From: Blepharisma stoltei
Lineage: Eukaryota > Ciliophora > Heterotrichea > Heterotrichida > Blepharismidae
DNA length: 64,000 nucleotides
Assembly (NCBI GenBank): GCA_914767885.1
Contig: CAJZBQ010000040.1
Location: 1 to 64,000 of the forward strand
Direction of reading: 5' to 3'
Shown here: positions 35,447 through 45,671 of the stretch, piece after piece
Layout: each line of letters begins with the position of its first letter
How positions within the stretch are numbered: the stretch's first letter is position 1
Notes under the pieces: model-generated
Database searches by the model: none
Seen by the model: only the letters and a program-made list of their open reading frames with translations
What the model was told of the DNA's origin: nothing
Program-made: the position numbers and the translations under genes

Positions 35447-35934
35447 ACATTAAAATGGCTAGGCTACCAACTCACCCTCTTTATCCCTGCAACTGGCATC
35501 CCACAGGTGTGCAGGGACCTCGAAGAATGGATGATGGCGCTCGGGAGCATGCATCCGCCAAGTTTTTTCTGGTTTGGTAAGCTTCTCCAAGATCTAGGGT
35601 TTGCTTCAGAGAGCAAGGAGCCTTGAGTTCTGGCCATCAGATTGTTTCACATTGTTTGAAGCCAGGAGTTACGACCTGAGCTTCGATCTCCAATTTGGTC
35701 AAGATTTAATCCAAAAAAATAGCCATTTTTAATTTTATATGGTGGGTGACTTTTGCTAACGCGGCACGGTGGTATAACTTATCCAACTGCCGGTAGTGAG
35801 CGCAGGCCCCTGCCACAGGAGCTGTCTTTGTAGGTCGTGCACGAACTGTCAGGCAGGCGAAGGAAGGCGTTAAGGTGGAGGCAGTCCTTCGGAAATTACA
35901 GTGAACTTCTCTATAAGTAATATAATGATAACAG
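35447..35934 (+). mobile_element. GC-rich retroposon with 10-bp target-site duplication
   Basis: TTATCATCAT flanks it (35437-35446 and 35935-35944). It opens ACATTAAAATGGCTAGGC, the family's TAAAATGG start. The block at 35490-35570 is shared with the dymeclin insert. It lies between Rpt2 and the RPA70N/Mis18-like gene. The duplication contains TA, so precise excision would be possible. Confidence 0.7.
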
Positions 35935-36093
35935 TTATCATCATGAAAGAAAGAATAATTTCTGAATCAGAACTTTAATAAGCGCAGATGATAAAGATTT
36001 TAAAAGTAATTTAAGAGTAAATAAAGGGGAAAATGCTGTCTTGTGGAGTTAAGAGGGTCTTTATCAAAGCTAAACCCTTCTTAAAATATTTAA

Positions 36094-37041
36094 ATGTTTG
36101 CGCCATTATCAAGAAATTCAATTTCTCAAATTCAAGGAAAAGAAAAGCTTCCTCTGCCTTTAGTCTTTCAAATAATTTCAGTCATCCCAACTTCTCAAAA
36201 CTGCACAAAGTATTATTTATTTAGACTTTCAATATCAGATGGCATAGACTACCTAAATGCTCTTATTTCAAATACCCGTCTTCAACCAGCGTCTTCAAGC
36301 CACTCAGTCACAGAGCTTTCTCTCATAAAAATTCACGACTACGCACTACAAAATGGCAATTTTGAAAATAAAAACAGGCAGCTTCTGATCCTTTTGGAAA
36401 TTGAATTTATCCAGCAGCTTGATTTCATAGTGGGGAACCCAAAAGCTCTTCCTTTGGCCAAGGTGGAAAACGAAGAAATAATTGACCCAAAGCCAAGCAT
36501 AAGTTCTGCAGTTACAGCTGAAAATACTCCGTATGATTGTCATAATGAAGAAAACGACCAATTGTTTAATATAAATTCATTCACAATCCTGCAATGTAAA
36601 CAGTGTAAAAACGTATTGACACATTCAGGGTATTGGTTTGAAGGAATGGTTTTTAGTTTTATGTTGAATGTTACAGAAGGGGAAACTGGAATTTCCAATC
36701 ACAATACAATGCAGAAAATCAGTTGCCTTTGTGGAGCTGATATAGGATTTAAATATATTGCTTCTGAGCGAAAACTAGTTGACAAATATTTAATTTACGA
36801 CAACTCAATATCCAGACAGAACTTCCCAAGCTTCAAAGAAAAAACAGTCACAACACATGAAGTGATTGTAAAGAGCCAAGAAGTCGGATTCCTTTTAGAA
36901 ACGCTTGGAAAAGAAGAACTGGCTGTAAAAGCATTTCAAGATATTTCTCGGAAGTTCCAAGCAAGGCTTGAATTTGTTGAAGAAGCAGTTAAGAAAATAG
37001 AAAAAGGGATAGCGAGGGTCTACAAGAAGGTTTTTAAATAA
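36094..37041 (+). CDS. RPA70 N-terminal OB domain fused to a Mis18-like zinc domain
   Basis: A 315-aa protein with no IES and no TGA. An in-frame TAA directly precedes ATG 36094. Residues 15-125 match the RPA1 N-terminal OB fold: LPLVFQIISVIP, YYLFRLSISDGIDYLNALIS, SLIKIHDYAL, QLLILLEIEFIQQLDFIVGN. Residues ~165-240 resemble the Mis18/Yippee zinc fold: LQCKQCKNVLTHSGYWFEG, ISCLCGADIGFKYIAS, LVDKYLIYDN, with a CxxC...CxC ligand set. The C-terminus is a Lys/Glu-rich helix. Mis18 proteins license CENP-A loading, and RPA70N recruits partners at single-stranded DNA. A role joining the two is inference. The zinc domain is the less certain part. Confidence 0.65.
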   Translation: MFAPLSRNSISQIQGKEKLPLPLVFQIISVIPTSQNCTKYYLFRLSISDGIDYLNALISNTRLQPASSSHSVTELSLIKIHDYALQNGNFENKNRQLLILLEIEFIQQLDFIVGNPKALPLAKVENEEIIDPKPSISSAVTAENTPYDCHNEENDQLFNINSFTILQCKQCKNVLTHSGYWFEGMVFSFMLNVTEGETGISNHNTMQKISCLCGADIGFKYIASERKLVDKYLIYDNSISRQNFPSFKEKTVTTHEVIVKSQEVGFLLETLGKEELAVKAFQDISRKFQARLEFVEEAVKKIEKGIARVYKKVFK

Positions 37042-37113
37042 TTAATAAATTTTGAAATTAAAAAGCAAAGTTTTATTCCTCAGTACGCTGATTAACTATT
37101 TATTTTGTCATTT

Positions 37114-37688
37114 CTAAGTGTTATTCGCATGAAGCTCTTCTTCAGAAGCCTCAGCATTTTCCATCGGCAACTCATCCACCAATTCTTCATCAGAGTCCCC
37201 AGAGTAAGAAGGTGACCTTAACCCTTGGTCTCTTTTTCTGAACTGCAAGTAATTTTCAATCTCAGCGTCAAGACTTTCACTATTATCAGACGAGCTCTCA
37301 ATTTCAATCGTTCGAATCATGATATTTCTTTCTTCATTATCTTGGACTTTTTCTTCTTCGCTGTCAGAAGTTTGTGTTTGCTTACTCCCCCCCCCCCTCC
37401 GTGAGTGAACAAAAAAATTTTGTTCACTCACGGAGGGGGGGTTAATTTTTTTTTTAAAAAAATTTATATATAAATTTTATAAAAAAATATGTTTTTCGAA
37501 ATTTAAAAAAATCCTAATTCGCAAAAATTGGAAAGCAAATATTAATTCAATTTGCAAAATTTATGTTTTAAAAAGCAATTCGTTTAAAATTAAACAGAAT
37601 TAGCTCTTTTTTCAGGCTCCTGAACCTCACTTTCTTCAGGTCTGTTTGGGCGTTTATTTGGAAGATTTTCTTCATTTTCATTTGACAT
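37114..37688 (-). CDS. Small acidic protein interrupted by a half-MITE IES
   Basis: No recognisable family. It starts at ATG 37688 (MSNENEENLPNKRPN). Removing the 218-bp TA-bounded insert (37385-37602) joins EVQEPEKRA to KQTQTSDSEEE in frame and gives 118 aa. The protein is very rich in Glu, Ser and Asp, has a short basic patch (KRPNR, KRAK) that could be a nuclear signal, and ends EELHANNT. It is probably disordered and may be nuclear. It converges with the RPA70N/Mis18-like gene (stops 72 bp apart). Confidence 0.7.
37385..37602 (+). mobile_element. Left-half MITE acting as an IES, copy C
   Basis: The left end is the full MITE terminus with its inverted duplicate. The right end stops at the TA inside the family's internal AGAATTAGCTC block, where full copies continue for another ~160 bp. 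TA at 37383-37384 and 37601-37602. Removal restores a single reading frame. Confidence 0.85.
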
Positions 37689-37772
37689 TTTGTATTAATT
37701 ATATTTGTGTGGCAATTTTACTGCATAAGGTCTTCTGCATTAATAGGCTTCTTAAAATTCTAAATCCTCATT

Positions 37773-40244
37773 ATGAATAAACTTCCAAATTTAACTCTTT
37801 CGAGTATCCAAAGACCTCGCAGTATAGAGCCATCAAGCAGGAACCTCAATAGTTCAGCCACTTATAGAAGACTGCATCTGATGATAAGGGATAGGGATAC
37901 ATCACGCTTCCTAGACCTCTCTTACCTGACTCCTACAAATATGAATTCATCAAGCGATCCGTTTGACATATCAGCACAATTAAAAACTCTCCACAAAACT
38001 TTTAACCAGACGACAGACAAAACTAGCCGAAGACAAAAAACACTAAAAGCTCTAACATCTGAACTGGCGTATTTAAAGCAAGTTGAAACAGATATAGCCT
38101 AGGACAGCTTCTAGCTTGCCCTGGTCCAGCGGCTTCTTTTCAACTTGTGGAGTTGGTTTGGAACCGAAAGTTACTAACTCCCCCCCCCCCTCCGTGAGCG
38201 AACAAAAAAATTTTGTTCACTCACGGAGGGGGGTTAATTTTTTTTTTAAAAAAAAATTATATATAAATTTTATAAAAAAATATTTTTTTCGAAATTTAAA
38301 AAAATCCTAATTTGCAAAAATTGGGAAGCAAATATTAATTTAATTTGCAAAATTTATGTTTTAAAACGCAATTTGTTTAAAATTAAACAGAATTAGCTCT
38401 AGATTTCATTATACTAATTATCACTTATATATCAAAAATTTTTTTCCATTAAAATTTTTTCTATTAAAAAATTTTTGTTCGCTCACGGAGGGTGGGTTTT
38501 TGGTCAAAAAATGGTGATTTTTCTAATGGTTTTGTTCGCTCACGGAGGGGGGGGGGGAGTAAGCCAATTTCACTAGTTGACAAATGGCAAGTCATTCAAG
38601 GTGTTGGTTGGCAAATTTGATTCCAAACCAATCCCAAGAGTTAGAGTGAATATTTCTTGCTAAGGACGAACTAAACGCTGTCCTAGGCTATAGGAGTCTC
38701 CAAATTGAGCAATTCAAAGCTAAATCCAAAGAACTTTCTAATAAAATTAAAAAGATTCAGGAACAGGTTTTTGCAGAAGAAGATAACTTAAACACTTATT
38801 TTCATATGCAGCAAAGGATGCTTGAGACCATACGGCTCCTTGATCTCCAGAGATCTTTTATAAGAAAAAATTTAGAATTGCAAAAATTGTCTTTAAGCTC
38901 CAAAAAGTTCGAGAATTTGAAAAAAAGAGAAGACAAAATGCGTACAAAATTTGTATTGGAAAAGCTGAGGGCTGAAGTAAAGCTTCAGAAGACAGATAGA
39001 ATAATAGAGATTGGGAAACTCGATAGAGATTTGAGAGAAAAACATCAAATTTTAGAAGAAACTGAAAAGAGAAGAGAGCATAATAGTTTTTTATTGGAGC
39101 ACTCAATTGTGAAAGCTATTGCGGATAGCGATGAAGAATTGAGGGAGTCTGTATTATTTCATAAGTTTTGGGACCAATTCTTGACGAATTATTTTGAAAA
39201 GGAAAAAAAGAAGAATAAAAAGCTGGAATCAGCATTTACTCCGTCTCCATGAGAGACCAAAAAAATTTTGTTCAATCGCAGAGGGGTTTAAATTGTTTTT
39301 TTATTTATAGTAATTTTTTTTCAAAATCTAAAAAGTTCAAATATTAATTTGATTTGTAAAATTTATGTTTTTTTAAAATGAAGGTGTTTGAAATTAACAA
39401 GAGATTTCATTATTACTATTATCACTTATATATTAAAATTTTTCTTATAAAGAATTTTTATATTAAAAGTATTTTGTTCAGAGGCGGGTTTTTACCCAAA
39501 AATAAGGATTTTTCTAATGGTTTTGTTCAGGAGGAGAGTTAGAAAAATTAGGATGGCGACTGGAGTTACTGATATCAGGGAGATTGTTGATAGACTTATA
39601 CATAAAAAAGATGAAAATACAGAATTAGCTGCCGAAATTGCCCAAAAAGAAAAAGAATGCAATTATTATGAAAAGAAAATAGAAATGATATCTAAAGGAG
39701 TAGCAGCAATTGATGCGTCTCCAAAAAATTCTTTGATTCCGCTTACTGCATTTTAAAAGATTAGGGGTGTTAGGGTGTTAAAAATTTAATATTCCTAAAC
39801 CAAAAAAATTCCGTCTTATTTTTTTCCCAATGAAAAGTTAGTGGTAGCCAACAATTGCAAGAAGTAAGAAAAGAACTAGAAGAATTATTAAAGAAGAAAA
39901 AAGAACTTTTATCCTGCTCATCTAAAATAAAACTTTGATCTGATAAAATGAGACAGAGAATGAAAAGCCTAAAAAATAGTGAATCAGCTGAAAAAATTGC
40001 TGATTCTTCGCTTAAGACAAATTTTGAAAGCTTAAAAAATCTTTCAGTCGAAATCCTTTCCAATTTTTCAAAAAATTCCCCGCTAAAAACCGATGATGCC
40101 AGAGTAGACACCGTTAAGTTCAAGCAAAAGATGTTCAAAAAGAAATTCAAAAAGCTAATTTCAGATGAATCCAATAATATTCTCAGTGATCTGGCAATGC
40201 GCAGAGATTCAGGAGAGGTTACAGTAAAATCAAATAGACCATAA
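37773..40244 (+). CDS. Coiled-coil protein split by three IESs (one with a nested MITE)
   Basis: After removing TA-bounded inserts 38095-38692, 39239-39541 and 39746-39840, the frame from ATG 37773 (MNKLPNLTLSSIQRP) has exactly 492 codons including the stop. The junctions read KQVETD/RSLQIEQF, KLESAF/RKIRMATG and NSLIP/LSGSQQLQEV. The protein is a long Lys/Glu/Leu-rich coiled coil after a Ser-rich N-terminus. TGA near 39936 is Trp (KIKLWSDK). No family is recognised; similar architectures are common in ciliate cytoskeletal and basal-body proteins, which is a guess here. The third junction is the least certain because several TAs lie nearby. Confidence 0.75.
38095..38692. mobile_element. 598-bp IES with its own TIRs, hosting a MITE
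   Basis: The terminal inverted repeat TAGCCTAGGACAGC / GCTGTCCTAGGCTA lies just inside TA at 38093-38094 and 38691-38692. The MITE at 38177-38561 sits inside with its own TA flanks. Either the MITE inserted into an existing IES, or the IES grew by that insertion. Confidence 0.85.
38177..38561 (+). mobile_element. MITE-like element, copy D, nested in an IES
   Basis: Full-length family structure with terminal GTGAGCGAAC / GTTCGCTCAC instead of GTGAGTGAAC at three of the four motif copies. TA at 38175-38176 and 38560-38561. Confidence 0.9.
39239..39541 (+). mobile_element. Eroded MITE acting as an IES, copy E
   Basis: Ends CTCCGTCTCCATGAGAGAC and TTTGTTCAGGAGGAGAGT with TA at 39237-39238 and 39540-39541. 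The C and G tracts are gone, but the internal order (ATTTTGTTCAATCGCAGAGG, ATTTTTCTAATGGTTTTG) remains. Removal keeps the coiled-coil frame. Confidence 0.82.
39746..39840. other. 95-bp IES containing two telomere-like repeats
   Basis: TA at 39744-39745 and 39839-39840. It has an in-frame TAA and the stretch TTAGGGGTGTTAGGGTGTTA (39761-39780), which is two copies of the telomeric G-strand unit. Removal joins the coiled-coil gene in frame. Confidence 0.6.
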
Positions 40245-40962
40245 TGCTATAAAACTTGATTATAATATTTCTGATAGTGAAATTAATATTTTTATTATGG
40301 TAAATCTATAAAGAATGCCTCAAGCTCACGGAGGGTTAACTTTATATCTGCCAAAGTTTTCACTGATAGCTCCAAGTATCTCTAGAAAACTAATGAAGCA
40401 AGGAGGCTCCACATCAAGTCTTTTTGTCAGGGCACTAATTTGTTCTGTTGCAAAGATTAAAGGCTTATTTTCCAATGTTAGGAAAACTTTCTTAATAGTG
40501 GCTGCTGCATCTGATCAGCATTAAGCAAACCTCCCCAACTCCCCTCATAATCAAGCTATACAAATTGCCCGAGGATGGCGCAAAATAGCGCCATCCCGGG
40601 CAATTTGTATACCCCTTCTTGATAAAACTAAATATAAGAGATATTGCAATGTGTTTGCTCCTCGATTTTTAGCATCTTTACAGATCTATTAAATACTTTA
40701 TTTCGCATTTTAGTGCTTGGCTCATATCTTTATTATAAATTAAATGAGATATATCATGACTTATACATAAATAAGCTATTTTAGATTAAATCTGCTAAAA
40801 CACATTAATTTAGCTAAATTGGCGCTAGATTGTGTATTTATCTGTAATAGAGAATTATGCTCGAAAAAAATTATTTGTTTTTATCAATTTTAAAGTAGAG
40901 TTCGATTTGATCAACACTTTTAATGCGATAATAAAGCTAAATCCAGCGTATTTTCTATTAAC
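40245..40962. other. Intergenic with one hairpin
   Basis: No supported gene. GCTCACGGAGGGTTAAC near 40323 is a scrap of the MITE terminus. The hairpin at 40557-40611 is listed separately. Confidence 0.4.
40557..40611. repeat. 24-bp hairpin (palindrome)
   Basis: Arms 40557-40581 and 40588-40611 pair with one bulged base (TATACAAATTGCCCG.. / ..GGGCAATTTGTATA) around AAAATA. The layout is like 1720-1760: an A/T base, a GC tip and no visible target duplication. Confidence 0.75.
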
Positions 40963-43561
40963 TCACTTATTTATTAGTATAAAATTTTTACCTTCTAAAA
41001 ATTCTGTATTAGTAGGGATATGAAATGAAGGATTTAATATATGTGTAAACATGATATTAATCGCATTTAATAGCGAAGTATATTTCTTATTATTACATCT
41101 AGGCTGTTTGGCTTTGAGAGGGGTAGATTTCATACTTGACCATGCATCAAGCACTCCACCTTTTCGCTTTTTGGGTAGCCTGCAGTGCTTAAGAAAGCCA
41201 AGCTCTGAAATCTTTTGTCGCATTTCTGATAATTGAACTTCAAATTTTTGGTTGCTTTCATGTATTCTCATTTCTTTTTCTTTATTTTTTGCTTTAGATT
41301 CAGGCTTTTGGTGGGATTTTTGATGATTTTTTGTGCATTCATTTTTAACCCATAGATTTTCAGGAATCTTATCATAATATTCCACATTCATAGAGGGTAA
41401 ATTAATGCTTGTGTAGGCTAAGTTCAGTTTATTTTCATGAGGAGCTGGATCTTTTTTCTTTTCATTATAAATCATTTTAAGAGCAAAATAAGCAGACGAA
41501 ACTCTTGTTGTTTCGAAAAAAGTCTCATAGTAATGTTTAGTCACTCTTTGATGAAAATATTCTGCCCATTTAATAAATACTGACAGTTTCACCGCTTTTC
41601 TCTCTTCAGGGGAAATTTCTTCATCCTCTGCATCAGTCTCTTCAGTCTTTATGATTTCCTCTTTTTTTTCTAATTCTCCTTCTTTTTCTCCTTCATTCCC
41701 AATGTCCACTAACTTCCCTTGCAGAATTTCCAATTTTATTTTTTTAACACCCTTTAATTGGAATAATTTGCTTTCAATTCGGATTTTATAGGTGAAAATA
41801 CTAATTTAATGGACAAAGTGCAAATAGAATACTATTTAAATAATCTTCACACTAATTCGATTAATATTTTTTAATTTTACATAAAAATAAAAATATTGGA
41901 CTCGATTAAAGTAATTTTTGATTAAAAAATAAACTTACTTTAAATAGGAAAAGGATTTTTGTTCCAATTTAAAGATGAGCGATTAAATTATATTTATACA
42001 AATAATTCACTGTCTCATTTAAATTTTCCAGTGAAATATCCCCATTTTCTTTCAATTTTTTTAAGCTTGCTATTTCTTCAAAATAAAGTTTCTTCAAGTA
42101 TTTGGAATGCAGCGGAATCGGTGACGGTAGTTTGTGGCCAGGAGTTGCAATAGGCTTTCTGTTAGTAGGATTTTGCAACAAAGGATATGCCACTACTAAA
42201 GGGTCGTTTTCATGAATCCCTGGCAGACTAATAATAACTTTATAAAGGACTGTGTTTCCTTTTGCATCAGTGGTCCCATTCAACTTGATTGTTTTTTTGC
42301 TTCTTTCTATACTTTCATACTCATCTCCTAAATACTCCACAGCATTTTCATCGTTCCTCTTAAGTGTAATCTTAAAGCACATCTGTCTAATTAATCCTAC
42401 ACTTTGAAGTTTCCATACAATTCTCAGTACTGTTTTCTTATCAAGGCATCATTTTGCATTCGGCTCCAGCTCAGTTTTTATCATTTCTTTCATCTCGTAA
42501 ATAGAACTCACTTTCAACGTCTGGATACGGGAAACCACGAATAATGCTCTTATAAAAGTTTGATGTGTAACTCTTTGACGATTTGTGGGGCGCTTTTCTG
42601 CTTTCAAATTGACTTCAATAGCATCAAGGATAGCTTTGCCGTGCTCAACTTCAGCTTTTTTGATTTCTTCAAGGATTTCTGGGTTAACCTGGGTAATGTA
42701 TTCCTCGTCTTCTCTACCTCTTCCAATTAATCGCAACAAAAGGTTGCGAATTTTTTAAACATGATCATAATGTATAACTTATTTTATTTGTGGTTGCAGT
42801 GCTCCACAGTATCTTTTAGTGCTAATATATTAAAAACTTTTTTGCCCCTATAGTTATATATAAAAAAATTTTAAAGATAGGATGGAAAAATAATTTAAAT
42901 TTATCAAAAGTGTTTTCTTTATTAAATTGAGGGATTAAGAGCTTCTTGTGTCTGTTCTTCCTTGTGGTAGATATGATATTTGTGGACAAAGACTCTTCCG
43001 TATCGGTGGGCTGTCGCCTTTATGTCTTCGTGCTTGCTAACCATTTCGTCAAGCACTTTTGCGCAGGTTTTTGTGTTAAGGCAGAGTTTCTTACTTCTCT
43101 TGGTTAGCAAATTTCATGACTGAAATACATGAGGAGATGCAGCAGTGTGACATTGACGAACTTGAAGAATTGTGAGGAAAAGCCAGACTTGAAGGTCTTA
43201 TGGCCATAATTTAATTTAGTTAGTTAGTGGTTAGCAAGCAAAATTTTTGCTCATTAGCCAAGATTTTTTTAAAATTTTATATTAAAAATTTTTTACTCCT
43301 TAACGAAGGGGTTTTCTACAAATAGAGTTTTTCTAATTGTTTTGCTCGCTAACCATGGGGGAAAATAGATACTTCTTGAACGGTGAGGCCACCCTGATCA
43401 GCTGACTGCAAAGTTGTGTATATTTGATGTCTCAAAGGAATTCCAACGGCAATTCCTGCATTTTCCCTTAAAAATTGCATTTTTGCTTGTGCACCTATAA
43501 GAGTGGCATTTCCTTGTGGAAAATACTTCTCAGCCTTGGGTCGATTCTCACACTCTTCCAT
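40963..43561 (-). CDS. TFIIIC largest-subunit-like winged-helix protein (structure partly unresolved)
   Basis: Winged-helix segments resembling the B-block-binding subunit of RNA polymerase III factor TFIIIC. From ATG 43561 (MEECENRPKAEKYF): a helix-turn-helix LRHQIYTTLQSADQGGLTVQ joins, after removal of 43107-43371, to EVTKRSKKLCLNTKTCAKVL, DEMVSKHEDIK and GRVFVHKYHIYH. A second winged helix follows at 42640-42380 (IRALFVVSRIQTLKVSSIYE, WCLDKKTVLRIVWKLQSVGL with TGA as Trp). The C-terminal part, 41733-40963, is Lys/Glu-rich. Two further interruptions must be removed: 42701-42924 is one in-frame choice, and one lies within about 41745-41990. Neither boundary is unique. The pieces could also be two genes. 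Confidence 0.5.
42701..42924. other. Probable IES in the TFIIIC-like gene, boundaries uncertain
   Basis: The two coding segments around it are in conflict through stops in A/T-rich sequence. TA at 42699-42700 and 42923-42924 gives an in-frame join (LNPSI to YITQVNPEIL). Other TA pairs cannot be excluded, and some sequence inside (LIGRGREDEE) may be genuine coding. Confidence 0.4.
43107..43371. mobile_element. 265-bp IES in the TFIIIC-like gene, MITE-related
   Basis: TA at 43105-43106 and 43370-43371. The ends are inverted (GGTTAGCAAA / GCTCGCTAACC) and the motif recurs internally (AGTGGTTAGCAAGC). It contains TTTTTCTAATTGTTTTGCTC, close to the MITE right end. A plus-strand frame MTEIHEEMQQCDIDELEELW... 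(43128-43205) lies inside. Removal joins LTVQEV to TKRSKKL in frame. Confidence 0.65.
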
Positions 43562-43617
43562 TTTTAAGAGATAATGATAAATAATTTCTGAGGATAAAAA
43601 TTAGATATAGAAACCTC

Positions 43618-43769
43618 CTTGGAGTGGCGCTGCAAGCGCAGGCCACTCCATGCGGAATTCATGGGTTGGTCGAACCAACGCACAGTTTTGGTTCGACCAA
43701 CTCCTATGTTGGTTAAACCAACACAGGAATTCCGCATGGAGTGGCCTGCGCTTGCAGCGCCACTCCAAG
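43618..43769. repeat. 43-bp perfect palindrome with structured loop
   Basis: Arms 43618-43660 and 43727-43769 are perfect reverse complements (CTTGGAGTGGCGCTGCAAGC at the outer end). The 66-bp loop holds a second palindromic set built on GTTGGTCGAACCAAC and TTGGTTCGACCAA. The sequence is GC-rich in an A/T-rich region, directly upstream of the TFIIIC-like gene start. Confidence 0.93.
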
Positions 43770-44465
43770 AAAAGAAGTATAATTAGATAAGAGTGTAATT
43801 TTGGAAGAATAAATCTAATTTTTACATTCTTTTACCAAGAATCAAGAATATAGGATATTTATCAGACATATTTATATATCGATTTTCTAATTAAATTTTC
43901 AAATTTAAATCTAAAATGTTGTTTGAATTTATATTAAAGTTCCCCTCCAGTGACAAAAAATTTGTTTTTTAATATAAAATTTTTTTAAAATATTTTAGCA
44001 TATAAATAATATTAATATTGCTAATTCTGTGAATTTTAAGCAGCTTGCTCTAAAACTTAAATTACAATTTAAATTAATTTTTTACTTTCAATTTTTGCGA
44101 TTTTTTTTAAAATTTAAACGCCCTCTGGAAGATCAGAAATTTTTTTGCTAGCTGATAGAAGGAGAGTAAGTATGTTTAAATATAGTGAAACATTTAAGAA
44201 AAACAGTCATTAGAATAAATAATTTTTTAGTTAACCGTTTAAACTGCTTCAATTAACTTTTTTTACCTTTTATTGCGATAGGATTCTCAATATAATCTGA
44301 TTGTCTTAGTATTTTGTAAAATCCTAATTATATTTTTAATATATAAAAAGTTTACAGTCAGTTAACAGTTTTATGAAATACTTTTAGTATAAATATTTTT
44401 GATAAGTGTTACTTTTAAAATTAAATATTGGCAGGGCCAATATTCATCTGTTTTACTGCGAATTT
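43770..44465. other. Intergenic, A/T-rich
   Basis: No gene seen. A region around 44140-44175 (AGCTGATAGAAGGAGAGTAAG) may be a MITE scrap. Confidence 0.4.
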
Positions 44466-44482
44466 CTTATCATTGCTTAAAA

Positions 44483-45127
44483 AATAAATAAAATGGTAAT
44501 GTCGGAGTTAGTTCAAAATAGTGCCTCTGCCACTTTTGAAGTAGATTTTTGAACTGGATATCCCTGCCAAAGAGGGAAGCTTTTTTTGCTCCAAGAGTTA
44601 TAGCTCTTTCCCTTGAATAGCCCGATAACTGGATGAAGCAAGCTCGTTATCAGGCTATTCAAGGGAAAGTGCTATATCGCTGTTCCTGCCAGGTGGGCTA
44701 GACATATTTTGTCTCCCATTTACTCTTGCTAAAGGAACTAATGGGGGCATCCGCAAGAGGTGACTCTATCCTAGGGAGCTAATCCTTAGGTTAGGTGGGT
44801 TTTACACCAGATAGGCAGGCTAGTGGTTTATCCACTTATGGCAACTTAGCTCAACTTTCATTGCCTTAGAAATAAAATGGCAAAGCTGATGGAAATTGAA
44901 CTACGAGTCACTCTCTCTGGAGCAGGTAAGATTCATCAGAATTAAGCAGAAAGCAGGGCCTCTATCTCTTTCTGAAGTAGGCCTTGAGGCTTGGTGAAGT
45001 CTTATCGAAGAGAGAAGTTTTGTTTGTCTCCCGAAGGCTTCCTGTCCCTGCCAGATAAGCTAAAGCGGTTTTGCATACTACATGGTCTTGGTTTACCCAC
45101 TTATGGCTAGTATAACCTTTAAGCTAG
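44483..45127 (+). mobile_element. Two tandem GC-rich retroposon copies
   Basis: Outer 17-bp duplication with one mismatch: CTTATCATTGCTTAAAA (44466-44482) and CTTATCATTGCCTAAAA (45128-45144). A third, weaker copy (CTTTCATTGCCTTAGAAA, about 44857) precedes a second opening AATAAAATGGC. The interior shares CTGTCCCTGCCAGATAAGCT and TACATGGTCTT with the cyclin insert. It probably represents one insertion followed by a second at nearly the same site. Confidence 0.7.
44600..44676. repeat. Imperfect 30-bp hairpin inside the retroposon
   Basis: TATAGCTCTTTCCCTTGAAT / ATTCAAGGGAAAGTGCTATA, arms about 44600-44629 and 44646-44676, with few mismatches. It may be a structural RNA element of the retroposon. 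Confidence 0.75.
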
Positions 45128-45182
45128 CTTATCATTGCCTAAAATCAATTTTTCCTCTTTGAATCTTCATAACGCATGTTAT

Positions 45183-45622
45183 TATTAGATTTGATTATTA
45201 TAATTTTGAATTGGTCTTCGGGGTTTATTTCAGGCCCTCTCCTCTTTCGCTAGCTTCATGCTCCTCGCCCTAGGCATCGATTTGCATTACGCCCTTTTTT
45301 CTTGACGTCGCCATCTCTCGGGGAGACACACCCAGGTACTTCCTTGGACAACCCTAGCAGTCGGCATAATCTATCTACGGATGGGAGATAGGACATGACC
45401 CCAAATCCTCCTTCTAGTCCCCATTATCCTTCGCATCTAGAAGTGAATATTGTCATGTGACTCTGGTTTCCTTGTCTATAACACCCTGCCATGGTGTCTT
45501 GACCATGGAGAAAAACCCACACAAGACACAAGTTCCAAGCCTCGACCCTCTTAAGCACAAAAACTCGAGGGCATGGGAGAAGGCTGAACGGGTCGAATAA
45601 GTCGCCATTTTATTTGTGAACA
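45183..45622 (-). mobile_element. GC-rich retroposon, reverse orientation
   Basis: CATGTTAT on both sides (45175-45182, 45623-45630). On the minus strand it opens ACAAATAAAATGGCGAC. It ends about 50 bp before the cyclin start, so it lies in that gene's promoter region. Confidence 0.6.
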
Positions 45623-45671
45623 CATGTTATGAAGAATCCAAATTAACGACATTATTTTTCAAATATAAAAA

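Noticed and set aside
39770-40174. 134-codon minus-strand frame rich in Phe/Leu/Ser
   Set aside because: Antisense of the Lys/Glu-rich coiled coil; its composition is what the antisense of such sequence gives.
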